Source: JAJPHW01 sp963799065 (lineage in GTDB: Bacteria > Acidobacteriota > Terriglobia > Terriglobales > Acidobacteriaceae). Taken from it: a DNA stretch of 64,000 bases. Under the pieces are notes generated by a model. That model had not been told where the DNA came from. It ran no database searches and saw only the letters and a program-made list of their open reading frames with translations. The position numbers and the translations under genes are program-made. The stretch is taken from the NCBI GenBank assembly GCA_963799065.1, contig CAWCVJ010000001.1:62001-126000 (forward strand), written 5' to 3'. This document shows positions 52,536-60,856 of the stretch, one piece after another. Numbering within the stretch: the stretch's first letter is position 1; each line of letters starts with the position of its first letter.

Positions 52536-52725
52536 ATGAACCAAGACTTACGAAATTGTGATTGAGGAAACGGGCACGGGCTACTCCGCTTACTCGCCGG
52601 ACTCAGATGGATGCGTTGCGACGGGCATGACTCGCGAAGAAGTTGAGCGCGCGATGAAAGACGCGATTGCGTTTCATCTGCAAGGACTGGCTCGACACGG
52701 GAACGACACTGTCGCTCCTCTGTGA
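52536..52725 (+). pseudogene. HicB-like antitoxin with a frameshifted start
   Basis: The frame ending TGA at 52725 encodes YEIVIEETGTGYSAYSPDS, then GCVATGMTREEVERAM and FHLQGLARHG, the classic HicB strand-helix pattern. In that frame the codons before Tyr run into a TGA, and the nearest start is GTG at 52558, inside the first strand. ATG at 52536 is one base out of frame; deleting one C of CC at 52541-52542 gives M-N-K-T-Y-E. No HicA toxin gene is adjacent, so it is an orphan. Confidence 0.55.
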
Positions 52726-52800
52726 AACCTCAGTGTTCTCTGTGTTTGAGATTTTTCTTTAACACAGAGGACAAGGAGGTATCACAGAGGGTCACAGAGG
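52717..52800. repeat. Dispersed palindromic repeat, copy 2
   Basis: Same element as at 42.1 kb: left arm 52717-52747, right arm about 52760-52800 with an extra CACAGAGG repeat at its end. The arms share CTCTGTG...CC...GTGTTCTCTG with copy 1. It begins inside the last bases of the HicB-like frame and ends 30 bases before lipB. Confidence 0.75.
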
Positions 52801-52829
52801 CATTCGCGTTCGCCCGCGATAGGTGAGCT

Positions 52830-53594
52830 TTGATTTCCGTTCTCCAACTCGGAACGGTTGATTATGCAACTGGGCTTGCGTTGCAGAGTCGTCTGGTCGA
52901 GTTGCGCAAAGAGGGCCGGATTGGCGACGTGCTTTTGCTGTTGGAACATTCTCCCGTGATTACGCTGGGACGGAATGCTCGGGCTGCGAATGTGTTGGCC
53001 TCACCGGAAGTGCTTACCCAGCGCGGAGTTGGGGTGTTTGAGTGCGATCGCGGCGGAGACGTTACGTTTCATGGTCCCGGACAGATTGTGGGCTATCCTA
53101 TCTTCGATTTGCGCGCGTTCCCTTCGCACGATCCCAATCGCAAGACCCTTGGAGTTCTCGAATACATGCGGCGGCTGGAAGAAGTGCTGATTCGCACGTG
53201 CGCCGACTTTCAGATTGCAGGGCATCGTGTCGAGAAGTTGACTGGGGTCTGGACCGACGGCGAGGCCAAAATTGCGGCGATGGGGATTCACATTTCACGC
53301 GGAGTTTCCTCGCATGGCTTTGCGTTGAATGTCGATGTCGATCTGAGTTACTTCGATTTGATTGTGCCTTGTGGATTGGTGGCGAAGCCGGTGACTTCGA
53401 TGGTGAAAGAGATTGGCAAGACGGTTGTGATGCAGGACGTGGCGAATTCTATTTCGCGCAACTTTGGCAGCGTGTTCGAGAGCCAGATCCTGTGGCTGGA
53501 TTCGTTGGATGCGCTGCTTCCTGCTGTTGGCGTGCCTTTGCAGGTTCCGCGCGAGTTGAGGGAGTTGCGCGGGGATGATGTGTTCCTGGCTTGA
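52830..53594 (+). CDS. lipB: Octanoyl-ACP:protein N-octanoyltransferase LipB
   Basis: 254 aa. It moves octanoyl groups from ACP to lipoyl domains, the first step of lipoate assembly. Signatures are LLLEHSPVITLGR, RGGDVTFHGPGQ and AKIAAMGIHISRGVSSHG (the catalytic lysine lies in this last stretch). The acyl-enzyme Cys would be in VPCGL. TTG start at 52830 after AGGTGAG. Placement next to E1 genes fits supply of lipoate to the E2 in the same locus. LipA is not in the window. Confidence 0.92.
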   Translation: MISVLQLGTVDYATGLALQSRLVELRKEGRIGDVLLLLEHSPVITLGRNARAANVLASPEVLTQRGVGVFECDRGGDVTFHGPGQIVGYPIFDLRAFPSHDPNRKTLGVLEYMRRLEEVLIRTCADFQIAGHRVEKLTGVWTDGEAKIAAMGIHISRGVSSHGFALNVDVDLSYFDLIVPCGLVAKPVTSMVKEIGKTVVMQDVANSISRNFGSVFESQILWLDSLDALLPAVGVPLQVPRELRELRGDDVFLA

Positions 53595-53612
53595 GTGTTG
53601 ATGCTGCACGCC

Positions 53613-53688
53613 AGATCCCCTTCGGCTTCGCTCAGGGCAGGCTCTCGCCCCGCTGGAGAGAACGCGGGGTCTTCGGGATGACTGAGCG
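53613..53688. repeat. Intergenic repeat with CTTCGGCTTCGCTCAGG motif
   Basis: This gap carries the CCTTCGGCTTCGCTCAGGGC type of motif commonly scattered in many bacterial intergenic regions, followed by a GC-rich segment ending TTCGGGATGACTGAG. It lies between lipB and the E1alpha gene. I see no gene here; the copy count in the genome is unknown. Confidence 0.45.
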
Positions 53689-53745
53689 TTTGTTAATTGG
53701 GTGGTTTGCGGGTTAGGATTTTGTCTGTTGTAAACTTCTCCTTTC

Positions 53746-55041
53746 ATGACGAAGACTAAATCTAAAGCTCCGCCCAAGACTTCTTCGCGTTCGAACGGAA
53801 CGTCCCGTCCCGCGAGCGATTCTGGCAATCCTTTTTCTTCGCAGCGCACTTATACCATCGTCGATTACCGGTTGGAGCGGCCTAACTTTCATGTGCGGCA
53901 GGTGCGAGTTGGCGACGTGGTGAAGTATGAGGCGCAGGGAGATTTCGATGCGCCGGTGCCTCCGATTCGCGAGTCGAAGTATTTGGACAAGAAGCAGTCG
54001 ATCGAAATCTATCGATGGATGCTGCTCAATCGGCGCATGGAGACCGCGCTCGAGAATTTGTACAAGCAGGGCAAGGTTGTCGGCGGGGTTTATTTTGGCT
54101 TGGGGCAGGAGGGCTGTTCGTGCGCATCTGCGTATGCGCTGCGCCCTGATGAATGGCTGGGGCCGCTGATTCGGAATCAGGGGTCGCTGCTGGTGCGTGG
54201 ATTTTCGCCGCGCGACATCATGATGCAATACATGGCGAAGGCGGGCTCGCCAACGAAGGGGCGTGATGCCTCGTCGCATTTCGGCGATATCGAGAAGAAC
54301 AATATCGTTGCGCCGATTTCGACGTTGGGCGACGTCGTGCCGGTGATGGCGGGAGTGGCGCTGGGCGCGCGTTTGCAGGGCCGCAACATTGCGGTGATGA
54401 CTTACATTGGCGATGGCGGACAGTCCACGGGCGTGACCTATGAGGGGATCAATTTTGCCGCGGTGCAGAATTTGGGGCTGGTGCTTTTTGTCGAGAACAA
54501 TCTTTGGGGATATTCGACGCCGGTGGATATGCAGTTTCGCGTCGCCGATCTGGCGGAGCGTGCCATTGCATATGGAATCCCGGGAGTGATTGTAGACGGG
54601 ACCGATCCTTGCCAGGTTTACGACGCAGCGCATGAGGCGTGTGAGCGGGCGCGGCGGGGCGAAGGTCCGACGATGATTGAGGCGAAGATGATGCGCATGA
54701 AGGGCCACGCCATCCATGATGCTGCCGCGTACGTGCCGCAGAAGCTGTTTGAGTATTGGAAGAAGCGCGATCCGATTGCGCGTTTTGAGAATTATCTGGT
54801 GAAAGAAAAGAAGTGGCTGACGGCGCAGCAGAACAACGATCTGATTGTCGATGTGGAGCGGCAGCTTGAGGAGGATCGCGAGTTTGCGGTGAACTCTCCC
54901 ATGCCGACGCCGGAGTCGGCTGCTGGCGGCGTGTTGTGCGAGAACGGCTGCCACGTGATCAAGCCGAAGTATGGAATGCCGAAGGCGCGAACGTCTTCGG
55001 GCGGGTTGAAGCAGAGCGAAGCCGTGGTGCATTTGAAGTAG
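53746..55041 (+). CDS. 2-oxoacid dehydrogenase E1 component, alpha subunit
   Basis: 431 aa thiamine-diphosphate enzyme subunit. An N-terminal Ser/Lys-rich extension of about 35 residues precedes the core. The TPP/Mg motif is GDGGQSTGVTYEGINFAAV...VENN. SSHFGD and MRMKGHAIHD carry catalytic histidines. Heterotetrameric E1 of the pyruvate or branched-chain dehydrogenase type; which one cannot be settled by eye. The beta subunit is 1.3 kb downstream, with two minus-strand genes between them. Confidence 0.88.
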   Translation: MTKTKSKAPPKTSSRSNGTSRPASDSGNPFSSQRTYTIVDYRLERPNFHVRQVRVGDVVKYEAQGDFDAPVPPIRESKYLDKKQSIEIYRWMLLNRRMETALENLYKQGKVVGGVYFGLGQEGCSCASAYALRPDEWLGPLIRNQGSLLVRGFSPRDIMMQYMAKAGSPTKGRDASSHFGDIEKNNIVAPISTLGDVVPVMAGVALGARLQGRNIAVMTYIGDGGQSTGVTYEGINFAAVQNLGLVLFVENNLWGYSTPVDMQFRVADLAERAIAYGIPGVIVDGTDPCQVYDAAHEACERARRGEGPTMIEAKMMRMKGHAIHDAAAYVPQKLFEYWKKRDPIARFENYLVKEKKWLTAQQNNDLIVDVERQLEEDREFAVNSPMPTPESAAGGVLCENGCHVIKPKYGMPKARTSSGGLKQSEAVVHLK

Positions 55042-55044
55042 AAG

Positions 55045-55989
55045 CTACTCGCTCAGGTCATCGGCTTCGTCTGGTTCGGGCGGCAGCGGCTCAATCTCTA
55101 GATCCAAGGTCTGAGTCAGTTTCAAGGTTGCTTGTTGCGCGGCCGCAATGGGTCCGCCCTCGTCCACATAACTCACGTTAAGGTTGAGAATCTTTTCAAT
55201 CGGGATGTAGAAGGCGCCGCCCGGTATGTCACGCCAGTAGTCCTGAGGAGTCGTGGAATACGGACGGACCGCCGCTGCCCGATTGTACTTCTCGCGGTCA
55301 AAGCGCTTGGGACTGTGTTCCGCGTCAGGAGCGGACGGCTGCGTGGTGGCGGGTCTGGGTGCCAGAACGATCCCCGTGAGGACGCCATTGGCGTCCAGAA
55401 AACGGTCGCTCAATACTCCTCTGAAAAGAATGCCGTCGCTAGTCAGAACGTCGACCCAGACCTCCAGGCGGCTATGCGACGGAAAGTTGAAAGGAGTGAG
55501 AAGCATCTCCCACTCGGAGAGATGGGGCAGGAGAAACTTACTGGCTAACGCGCGGTAAATCCGATTGTCTTTCCAGTCGCCATACTTTCGCACGCAGACA
55601 GAAAAACAGCCGGCTTCGAGCAAAACGAATCCGTAGTAGAAGAGTAGAAAGTCTACTTGCCGCCTGCCACAGTTCGTCACCGCCCGCCAAAACTGTTTCG
55701 ACGTTCCTTCTTTTTCGTCCACTAGTCCCGCATAAACTATTTTGTAATCGGAGCGCCGGTCTGCCCAAGTTTCATTTACTGGGACGGGGTGCGGGATGAG
55801 TCCGCTCCAAACCGTCAGTCCAGCCAGGACGAAGGGAAGAAGAGCCGCTCCGGCTGCGAAGGTTATCTCTTGCGTTCTCGTGCGTTGGAAATTCTTGAGA
55901 GCGATGAAAAGAGATACGACCCAGCGGAACAGAGTCGCTGGAGTCAGCAGGTAGGCGATAAGGTAATAGGAGACGACAAGGGTGACCAT
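55045..55989 (-). CDS. Membrane protein of unknown function inside the E1 locus
   Basis: 314 aa with about three membrane helices in the N-terminal half (about residues 2-20, 42-64 and 112-130) and a soluble C-terminal part containing LFRGVLSDRFLDANG and YVDEGGPI. It ends in an acidic tail. Not recognised. It begins 35 bases after the small gene at 56025-56219 on the same strand, and its stop is three bases past the convergent E1alpha stop. Together they form a two-gene insertion separating E1alpha and E1beta. Confidence 0.6.
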   Translation of the reverse strand: MVTLVVSYYLIAYLLTPATLFRWVVSLFIALKNFQRTRTQEITFAAGAALLPFVLAGLTVWSGLIPHPVPVNETWADRRSDYKIVYAGLVDEKEGTSKQFWRAVTNCGRRQVDFLLFYYGFVLLEAGCFSVCVRKYGDWKDNRIYRALASKFLLPHLSEWEMLLTPFNFPSHSRLEVWVDVLTSDGILFRGVLSDRFLDANGVLTGIVLAPRPATTQPSAPDAEHSPKRFDREKYNRAAAVRPYSTTPQDYWRDIPGGAFYIPIEKILNLNVSYVDEGGPIAAAQQATLKLTQTLDLEIEPLPPEPDEADDLSE

Positions 55990-56024
55990 GCCGGCGTGAT
56001 GGCTGAGTCAGTTAGTTCCGGAAG

Positions 56025-56219
56025 CTATTTCTCCGAGGGCTTCTTCGCGGAAGCCGCTCGGACACGATACTGACGACCGCGTACTGAGACGATGGCCGAG
56101 CCGTGCTTAGCGATTTCGGTGGCGATCCAATCTTTTTGCTGGGTGACAGTGGACACGATTTGGCTGGACAAAGTAGAGTTGTCGAGCGCCTCGGAGAGTT
56201 TTTCCAGGTCAGAAATCAT
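56025..56219 (-). CDS. Small protein upstream of the membrane protein
   Basis: 64 aa, helical, with MISDLEKLSEALDNS at the start and SAIVSVRGRQYRVRAAS near the end. It could be a small nucleic-acid-binding protein, but no family is recognised. It runs first in the minus-strand pair inserted between E1alpha and E1beta. Confidence 0.45.
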   Translation of the reverse strand: MISDLEKLSEALDNSTLSSQIVSTVTQQKDWIATEIAKHGSAIVSVRGRQYRVRAASAKKPSEK

Positions 56220-56327
56220 ATGGCCTCACAAGCGGATTAGATGCGCGTCGAGGGCGGAAGTCAATGTCTTTCGGCATTCGAGTGCACCTGTCTGGTGCTA
56301 TTTTATTAGAAATGAAGGAGTTTGGCA

Positions 56328-57302
56328 GTGGCTCAGCTGACTTATCTGGAAGCGATTCGGCAGGGGATTTGGGAGGAGATGCAGCGCGATCCTACCGTGT
56401 TTTGCCTGGGCGAAGACATTGGCATCTACGGTGGGGCGTTCAAGGTGACGGATGGATTTATCGATCACTTTGGGCCGGAGCGCGTGATCGATACGCCGCT
56501 GGCTGAGTCGGCCATCGTGGGCGCTGCGTTTGGAGCGGCGTTGACGGGGCTGCGTCCTGTGGCGGAGTTTCAGTTCATGGATTTTATTGGCTGCGCCTTC
56601 AATCAGATTACGAACATGGTGGCCAAGGCGCATTACCGGTGGAACGCGCCGGCGCCGCTGGTGATTCGCGGGCCTTCGGGCGGGAATGTGCATGGCGGGC
56701 CGTTTCACTCTCAGAATCCGGAAATGTATTTTGTGCATACGCCGGGGCTGAAGGTGGTTTGCCCGGCGAGCGCCTACGATGCGAAGGGATTGATCAAGGC
56801 GGCGATTCGCGATAACAATCCAGTGATATTTTTCGAGCATAAGTATCTTTATCGGCGGATCAAAGAAGAAGTTCCGGAAGAGGATTACATCGTGCCGCTG
56901 GGGAAGGCGCGGGTGGCGCGTGAGGGCGGCGATTTGAGCATCATTACTTATGCTGCCATGGTGCATACGGCGATGGAGGCGGCGGAGATTCTGGCGACGG
57001 ATGGGATCAACGTAGAGATTGTGGATTTGAGAACTTTGTCGCCGCTGGATCGCGAGGCGATTGCGGCGACGGTGCGCAAGACGAATAAAGTGATTGTGCT
57101 GCATGAGGATGTTCGCACGGGCGGTGTTGCGGGCGAGATTGCGGCCATCATTAATGAGGAGGCGTTCGATTCGCTGGATGGGCCGATTGTGCGAATCACG
57201 TCGCAGGATTCTCCGGTGCCGTTTTCGCCGCCGCAGGAGGAATATTTTCTTCCCAAGATAAGTGACATCGTGCGGGAGTCCCGGCGGCTGTTGGCGTATT
57301 GA
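56328..57302 (+). CDS. 2-oxoacid dehydrogenase E1 component, beta subunit
   Basis: 324 aa from GTG at 56328, which lies seven bases after AAGGAG; a TTG two codons upstream is too close to that site. FCLGEDIGIYGGAFK, RVIDTPLAESAIVGAAFG and the PFHSQNPE histidine region are standard for the beta subunits of pyruvate/branched-chain dehydrogenase E1. It forms the alpha2beta2 E1 with the subunit at 53.7 kb. A cytochrome c gene follows after 33 bases. Confidence 0.9.
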   Translation: MAQLTYLEAIRQGIWEEMQRDPTVFCLGEDIGIYGGAFKVTDGFIDHFGPERVIDTPLAESAIVGAAFGAALTGLRPVAEFQFMDFIGCAFNQITNMVAKAHYRWNAPAPLVIRGPSGGNVHGGPFHSQNPEMYFVHTPGLKVVCPASAYDAKGLIKAAIRDNNPVIFFEHKYLYRRIKEEVPEEDYIVPLGKARVAREGGDLSIITYAAMVHTAMEAAEILATDGINVEIVDLRTLSPLDREAIAATVRKTNKVIVLHEDVRTGGVAGEIAAIINEEAFDSLDGPIVRITSQDSPVPFSPPQEEYFLPKISDIVRESRRLLAY

Positions 57303-57335
57303 GCGGGCTTTGGGTATGGTGGAGTTGAGGGCGCT

Positions 57336-57890
57336 ATGAGAGGCTTTTTAGCGGGAATATTGGTCACTTTGCTGGTGATCATTTTGGCTGCGCTGGCGAT
57401 TGCGAATCTGGGATTTCTGCCGACTACGTCGGATGCCACGCCTCCGGCGCTGGAGTCGAAGATTGCGATGTCGGCGGTGGATGCGTCGATGGAGAAACAT
57501 GCGCCGCGTTTGAATAATCCGGTGTCGCCGACGGATGAGAATTTGATTGAGGGCATGAAGATTTACACCATGAATTGCGCGGTGTGCCACGGGACGCTGG
57601 ACAATCACCCGAGTATGTTGCAGCACTCGATGTATCCGCCGCCGCCGCAGTTGCTTGTGGAGCCGTTGGACGATCCGGAGTGGCACATTTTTTATTCGAT
57701 ACGGACGGGGATCCGTTATAGCGGGATGCCGGCGTGGAATAAAGTATTGAGCGAGGACGATATGTGGAAGGTGACTGCGTTCTTGTCGCGGCTGGAGAAG
57801 TTGCCGCCGGGAGTGCAGGATTATTGGAAGAAGGCGTTTGGCGTGGGGCCGCCTGGGGCGGAGGCGATGCCGATGGGGGAGAAGAAGTAG
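57336..57890 (+). CDS. Membrane-anchored monohaem cytochrome c
   Basis: 184 aa with an uncleaved N-terminal helix (about residues 4-26). One haem-attachment motif CAVCH lies near residues 81-85, and a later GIRYSGMPAW methionine probably supplies the sixth ligand. The layout matches short membrane-bound cytochrome c subunits. It sits between E1beta and E2 in the dehydrogenase locus, but no direct functional link is known. Confidence 0.82.
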   Translation: MRGFLAGILVTLLVIILAALAIANLGFLPTTSDATPPALESKIAMSAVDASMEKHAPRLNNPVSPTDENLIEGMKIYTMNCAVCHGTLDNHPSMLQHSMYPPPPQLLVEPLDDPEWHIFYSIRTGIRYSGMPAWNKVLSEDDMWKVTAFLSRLEKLPPGVQDYWKKAFGVGPPGAEAMPMGEKK

Positions 57891-57972
57891 GGGTTGGTTT
57901 CAAGTTCGCCTACCTACTTCGGCTCCGGGTTGAAGCCACGCCTCTGTCACTCCCCCATCGCGTCTCTGACCG

Positions 57973-58285
57973 TTATCTTCTCCAGTCGCGATGATCGCCG
58001 TCGGGGTGATGCTCGTCATGATGGTTCCCGTCCCGGTGGGCACGGTCATGTCTCCAGTCTCTATGTTCGCCGTATGCGTGGTCATAGTGCCTGTAACCCG
58101 CGCGAGTCCCTCTGATAACGATAACCATTCTCGTAGTAGTAGCCTTCATGGTAGCCGCTTGTAAAGACAACCGCGGGCGCTCCAACCTGAACTCCGATGG
58201 CAACCTGGGCTTCTGTTTTGGGCGCCGACGCCAAGCCGATGGCAATGACGAGACCGGATAGCGCAAGAACCGTTCTTTTCAACAT
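57973..58285 (-). pseudogene. Small secreted His-rich protein with a frameshift
   Basis: From ATG at 58285, after GGAGG, the product has a signal peptide (about 1-26, ending TEAQ) and a VAIGVQVGAPAVVF segment. The frame reads YRYQRDSRGLQAL and stops at 58082. The neighbouring frame continues TRAGYRHYDHAYGEHRDW with many His and Asp residues to 57973. Removing one G from the GGG of CAGAGGGAC near 58110 restores about 103 aa. The His/Asp-rich tail might bind metals. Confidence 0.55.
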
Positions 58286-58485
58286 GATTTGGGACCTCCA
58301 TATTTGATCACGGGCAGATTCTCTTGCCTCAGTAATCGATGCTAGCGACTCTTTCTGCGCGTGTATGGTCAAACTAGCTCAACCCTTGTGACGCGTCTAG
58401 ATCAAGAGGTCAATGCTGAAAGTAACCGTTCGGACTGAGATCCCGTTCATCTGTTGTGCCGCACTTCATCCAGGAACTTCTCTTA

Positions 58486-58491
58486 TATAAT
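58486..58491 (+). promoter_or_regulatory. Probable -10 box upstream of the E2 gene
   Basis: A perfect TATAAT (58486-58491) lies about 77 bases before the E2 ATG. No convincing -35 hexamer is seen at the 16-18 base spacing. It suggests E2 can be transcribed separately from the E1 genes. Confidence 0.35.
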
Positions 58492-58567
58492 CAAGGGTTG
58501 CGCTTTGGCGGATGCGGCGTTCTATGTTCCGCACACATTCCGCACTACGGGCGCGAAAGGGAGATTT

Positions 58568-59890
58568 ATGGCGACTGACATTTTGATGCCGCAGATGGGC
58601 GAGTCCATTGTGGAGGGCACGATTACCAAGTGGCTGAAGAAGCCTGGGGACAAGGTGCAGCGGGACGAGCCTTTGTTTGAGATTTCGACGGATAAAGTTG
58701 ATGCGGAGATTCCGGCTCCGGCGTCGGGGGTGTTGCAGGATATCAAGGTGGCGGAAGGCGCGACGGTGCAGGTGAATACCGTGGTGGGGAGCATTGCGGC
58801 GGAGGGGGAAGCGACGGCGGCTGCGAAGGCTTCTGCGCCTGCTGCTCCTGCCAAGGCTGAGCCTGTGGCGGCAAAAGCCTCGCCTGTGGCGGCTTCTGCG
58901 TCTGCGGCTCCGGTGGCGGAGGAAGCGTCTGAGGATGAACACGCGCGGTCGTCCCCGTTGGTGCGGAAGATTGCGCGCGATCATGAGGTGAATCTGGCGC
59001 AGGTTCCGGGCACGGGGTTGGGCGGGCGGATTACGAAGCAGGACATTATGGAGTTTGTGGAGCGGAGAGATGCTGCTCCGGCCCCGTCGGCTAGCGCGCC
59101 GGTTGTTAGTCCAGTTGTTGCGGCGGCGCCTAGTCCGGCGAAGGCTGTTGCGTCTGCGCCGACATCTTCGGTTCCGGCGGCGATTCCTGGCGATGTGGTG
59201 CCGATGACGCAGATGCGCAAGATTATTGCGCAGCGGATGATTGAGTCGCGGCGGACGAGCGCGCACGTCCACTGCATGTTTGAAGTGGACATCACGCACA
59301 TCGTTCACCTGCGCAACAAGATGAAGGCGGGCTTCGAGCAGCGGCATGGGGCGCGGCTGACGTTCATGCCGTTTTTTGTGCGGGCGGCGATTATTGGGTT
59401 GCAGCAATTTCCGATCGTGAATGCGTCGTTGCAGGGCGACAACATTAAGTACAACCGGCACGTCAGCGTGGGTATTGCGGTGGCGTTGGATTGGGGATTG
59501 ATTGTGCCGGTGCTGAAGAATGCCGACGTGCTGAATTTTCTGGGGTTGCAGCGCGGCATCACGGATCTGGGCGAGCGCTCGCGGACCAAGAAGTTGAAGC
59601 CGGAAGAAGTTGAGGGCTCGACGTTTACGGTGACGAATCCGGGCCAGTTTGGTGCGGTCTTTGGTTTGCCGATTATCAATCAGCCGAACTCGGCGATCAT
59701 GGGCGTGGGCGGGATCACGAAGGCTCCGGTAGTGGTGACGGATAAAGAGGGCAATGATTCGATTGCAATCCGGTCGCTGGTGCATTTGACGCTGGGATAC
59801 GATCATCGCCTGATCGACGGAGCGGTGGCGGATCAGTTTATGGCGCTGGTGAAGAAGACGCTGGAGAATTGGCAGGAAGAGGTTGGGTAG
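58568..59890 (+). CDS. 2-oxoacid dehydrogenase E2 (dihydrolipoamide acyltransferase)
   Basis: 440 aa. The lipoyl domain carries the modified lysine K43 in EISTDKVDAE. An Ala/Pro linker leads to the peripheral-subunit-binding domain (SPLVRKIARDHEVNL). A second linker precedes the catalytic domain, which ends with HRLIDGAVADQF (H413, D417). It accepts acyl groups from E1 and passes electrons to E3 (lpdA). ATG at 58568 is preferred: it follows AAGGGAGA and starts the lipoyl domain directly. Succinyl, acetyl or branched-chain specificity is not resolved. Confidence 0.9.
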   Translation: MATDILMPQMGESIVEGTITKWLKKPGDKVQRDEPLFEISTDKVDAEIPAPASGVLQDIKVAEGATVQVNTVVGSIAAEGEATAAAKASAPAAPAKAEPVAAKASPVAASASAAPVAEEASEDEHARSSPLVRKIARDHEVNLAQVPGTGLGGRITKQDIMEFVERRDAAPAPSASAPVVSPVVAAAPSPAKAVASAPTSSVPAAIPGDVVPMTQMRKIIAQRMIESRRTSAHVHCMFEVDITHIVHLRNKMKAGFEQRHGARLTFMPFFVRAAIIGLQQFPIVNASLQGDNIKYNRHVSVGIAVALDWGLIVPVLKNADVLNFLGLQRGITDLGERSRTKKLKPEEVEGSTFTVTNPGQFGAVFGLPIINQPNSAIMGVGGITKAPVVVTDKEGNDSIAIRSLVHLTLGYDHRLIDGAVADQFMALVKKTLENWQEEVG

Positions 59891-60241
59891 TTAGGAGGCG
59901 GCGTGAGCTTTTTCGACCGCCGACCAGACTGCAACGGCGACGAGCAGTAATGCTCCCGCCGATTGCACTGCGAAGCCGATGAGCACGAGGTAGGCTCCGA
60001 AGAGCGATTCGGCCTTTTGCTCTTTGTTGAGTTCGCCGAAGGTGGCTTCGGCTTGGATTTCAGCGATGGCGGCACGCTTCCGACCAAGGAATAGTCTGGC
60101 CGCGATGGCTATGAGACTGCCCATGAAATCCAAGCCTTGAAATGGGTGATACCACTTGGTGACGAAGTACGTGCCGTAGGCGCCTATCAGCCCGCCCAAG
60201 AGAGTGAACACAGCACCCGATACTTCTAGAACTTCCTTCAT
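59891..60241 (-). CDS. Small two-helix membrane protein
   Basis: 116 aa with membrane segments near residues 6-28 and 86-106 and a charged helical stretch between them (LGRKRAAIAEIQAEATFGELNKEQK). Not recognised. Its start overlaps the stop of the preceding toxin-like gene by four bases (ATGA), so it is the third member of a minus-strand trio. Its stop is adjacent to the convergent E2 gene. Confidence 0.55.
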   Translation of the reverse strand: MKEVLEVSGAVFTLLGGLIGAYGTYFVTKWYHPFQGLDFMGSLIAIAARLFLGRKRAAIAEIQAEATFGELNKEQKAESLFGAYLVLIGFAVQSAGALLLVAVAVWSAVEKAHAAS

Positions 60242-60486
60242 CGGGGAGCGCGGTCAAAGTGGACCACAAAGATTCCATGAGGATTGCCGCGCTTGTAGAT
60301 GATGGTCCAGGGCAGGCAGTAGGTTAGCAGGCATCCCTTCCATTGGTCGAAGAGGACAGGTTCACCTACTTCAGGGTGGCGTTTCAGGCGCTTGAGTTCT
60401 TCGATGACGGTCGCAGTGTCTTGCAGGGAGGGGGAGAGACTTCGAAAGCGGATCAACGCAGATCGAGCGATGCGCAGATCTTCCAT
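60238..60486 (-). CDS. Possible RelE/ParE-fold toxin-like protein
   Basis: 82 aa. The LYR-rich helical N-terminus, a GEPVLFDQWKGCLLTYC turn region and the final PWTIIYKRGNPHGIFVVHFDR strand pattern resemble RelE/ParE toxins (two helices then a beta sheet ending in arginine). Catalytic residues cannot be confirmed. Six bases separate it from the small upstream protein, the usual antitoxin position. Confidence 0.45.
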   Translation of the reverse strand: MEDLRIARSALIRFRSLSPSLQDTATVIEELKRLKRHPEVGEPVLFDQWKGCLLTYCLPWTIIYKRGNPHGIFVVHFDRAPR

Positions 60487-60492
60487 GCGGAA

Positions 60493-60705
60493 TCAGCCGG
60501 CGGTGGATTGCAGTTCTGATTCCCCGGTGATATCTGCCAAACTTAACGTGTTTCCCGCCTCGATGTCGGCTAGAGCAAGCTTGACCGCCGCATTGACTTT
60601 TGGATCTTGGGCCAGCAAAGCGGCCATGCGCTCGGCGTCCGTGATCCGGTTTTTTGCGAGAGCTGATTGCGTGTTCATCTTGTCCTTAACAATCTTGTTA
60701 GCCAC
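60493..60705 (-). CDS. Small antitoxin-like protein
   Basis: About 70 aa from GTG at 60705, with GGAGG six bases upstream. A basic N-terminus is followed by an ITDAERMAALLAQDPKVNAAVKLALADIEAGN helical stretch, given by position: residues about 22-53. It ends LSLADITGE. Shape and gene order match antitoxins of RelB/ParD size; the family is not proven. ATG at 60678 is an alternative start. Confidence 0.45.
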   Translation of the reverse strand: MANKIVKDKMNTQSALAKNRITDAERMAALLAQDPKVNAAVKLALADIEAGNTLSLADITGESELQSTAG

Positions 60706-60856
60706 ACTACACCTCCAGATGTGGGCGGTCAAGCCCTAACCATATCCTATAAGGGGAGAGGATGGGCAGGTTACCGAGGTGGCGGGTGTCTTAGTCGCCA
60801 CCTCAAGTTAGATGTTCGAAACCGTCAAGAGCGCTGTTTGTCACATAATATGTGAC

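Noticed and set aside
53713..55032. 439-codon minus-strand frame
   Set aside because: Antisense shadow of the E1alpha gene, rich in His and Arg as expected for the complement of GC-rich coding sequence.
58466..59806. 446-codon minus-strand frame
   Set aside because: Antisense of the E2 gene; extremely Arg/His-rich and without any motif.
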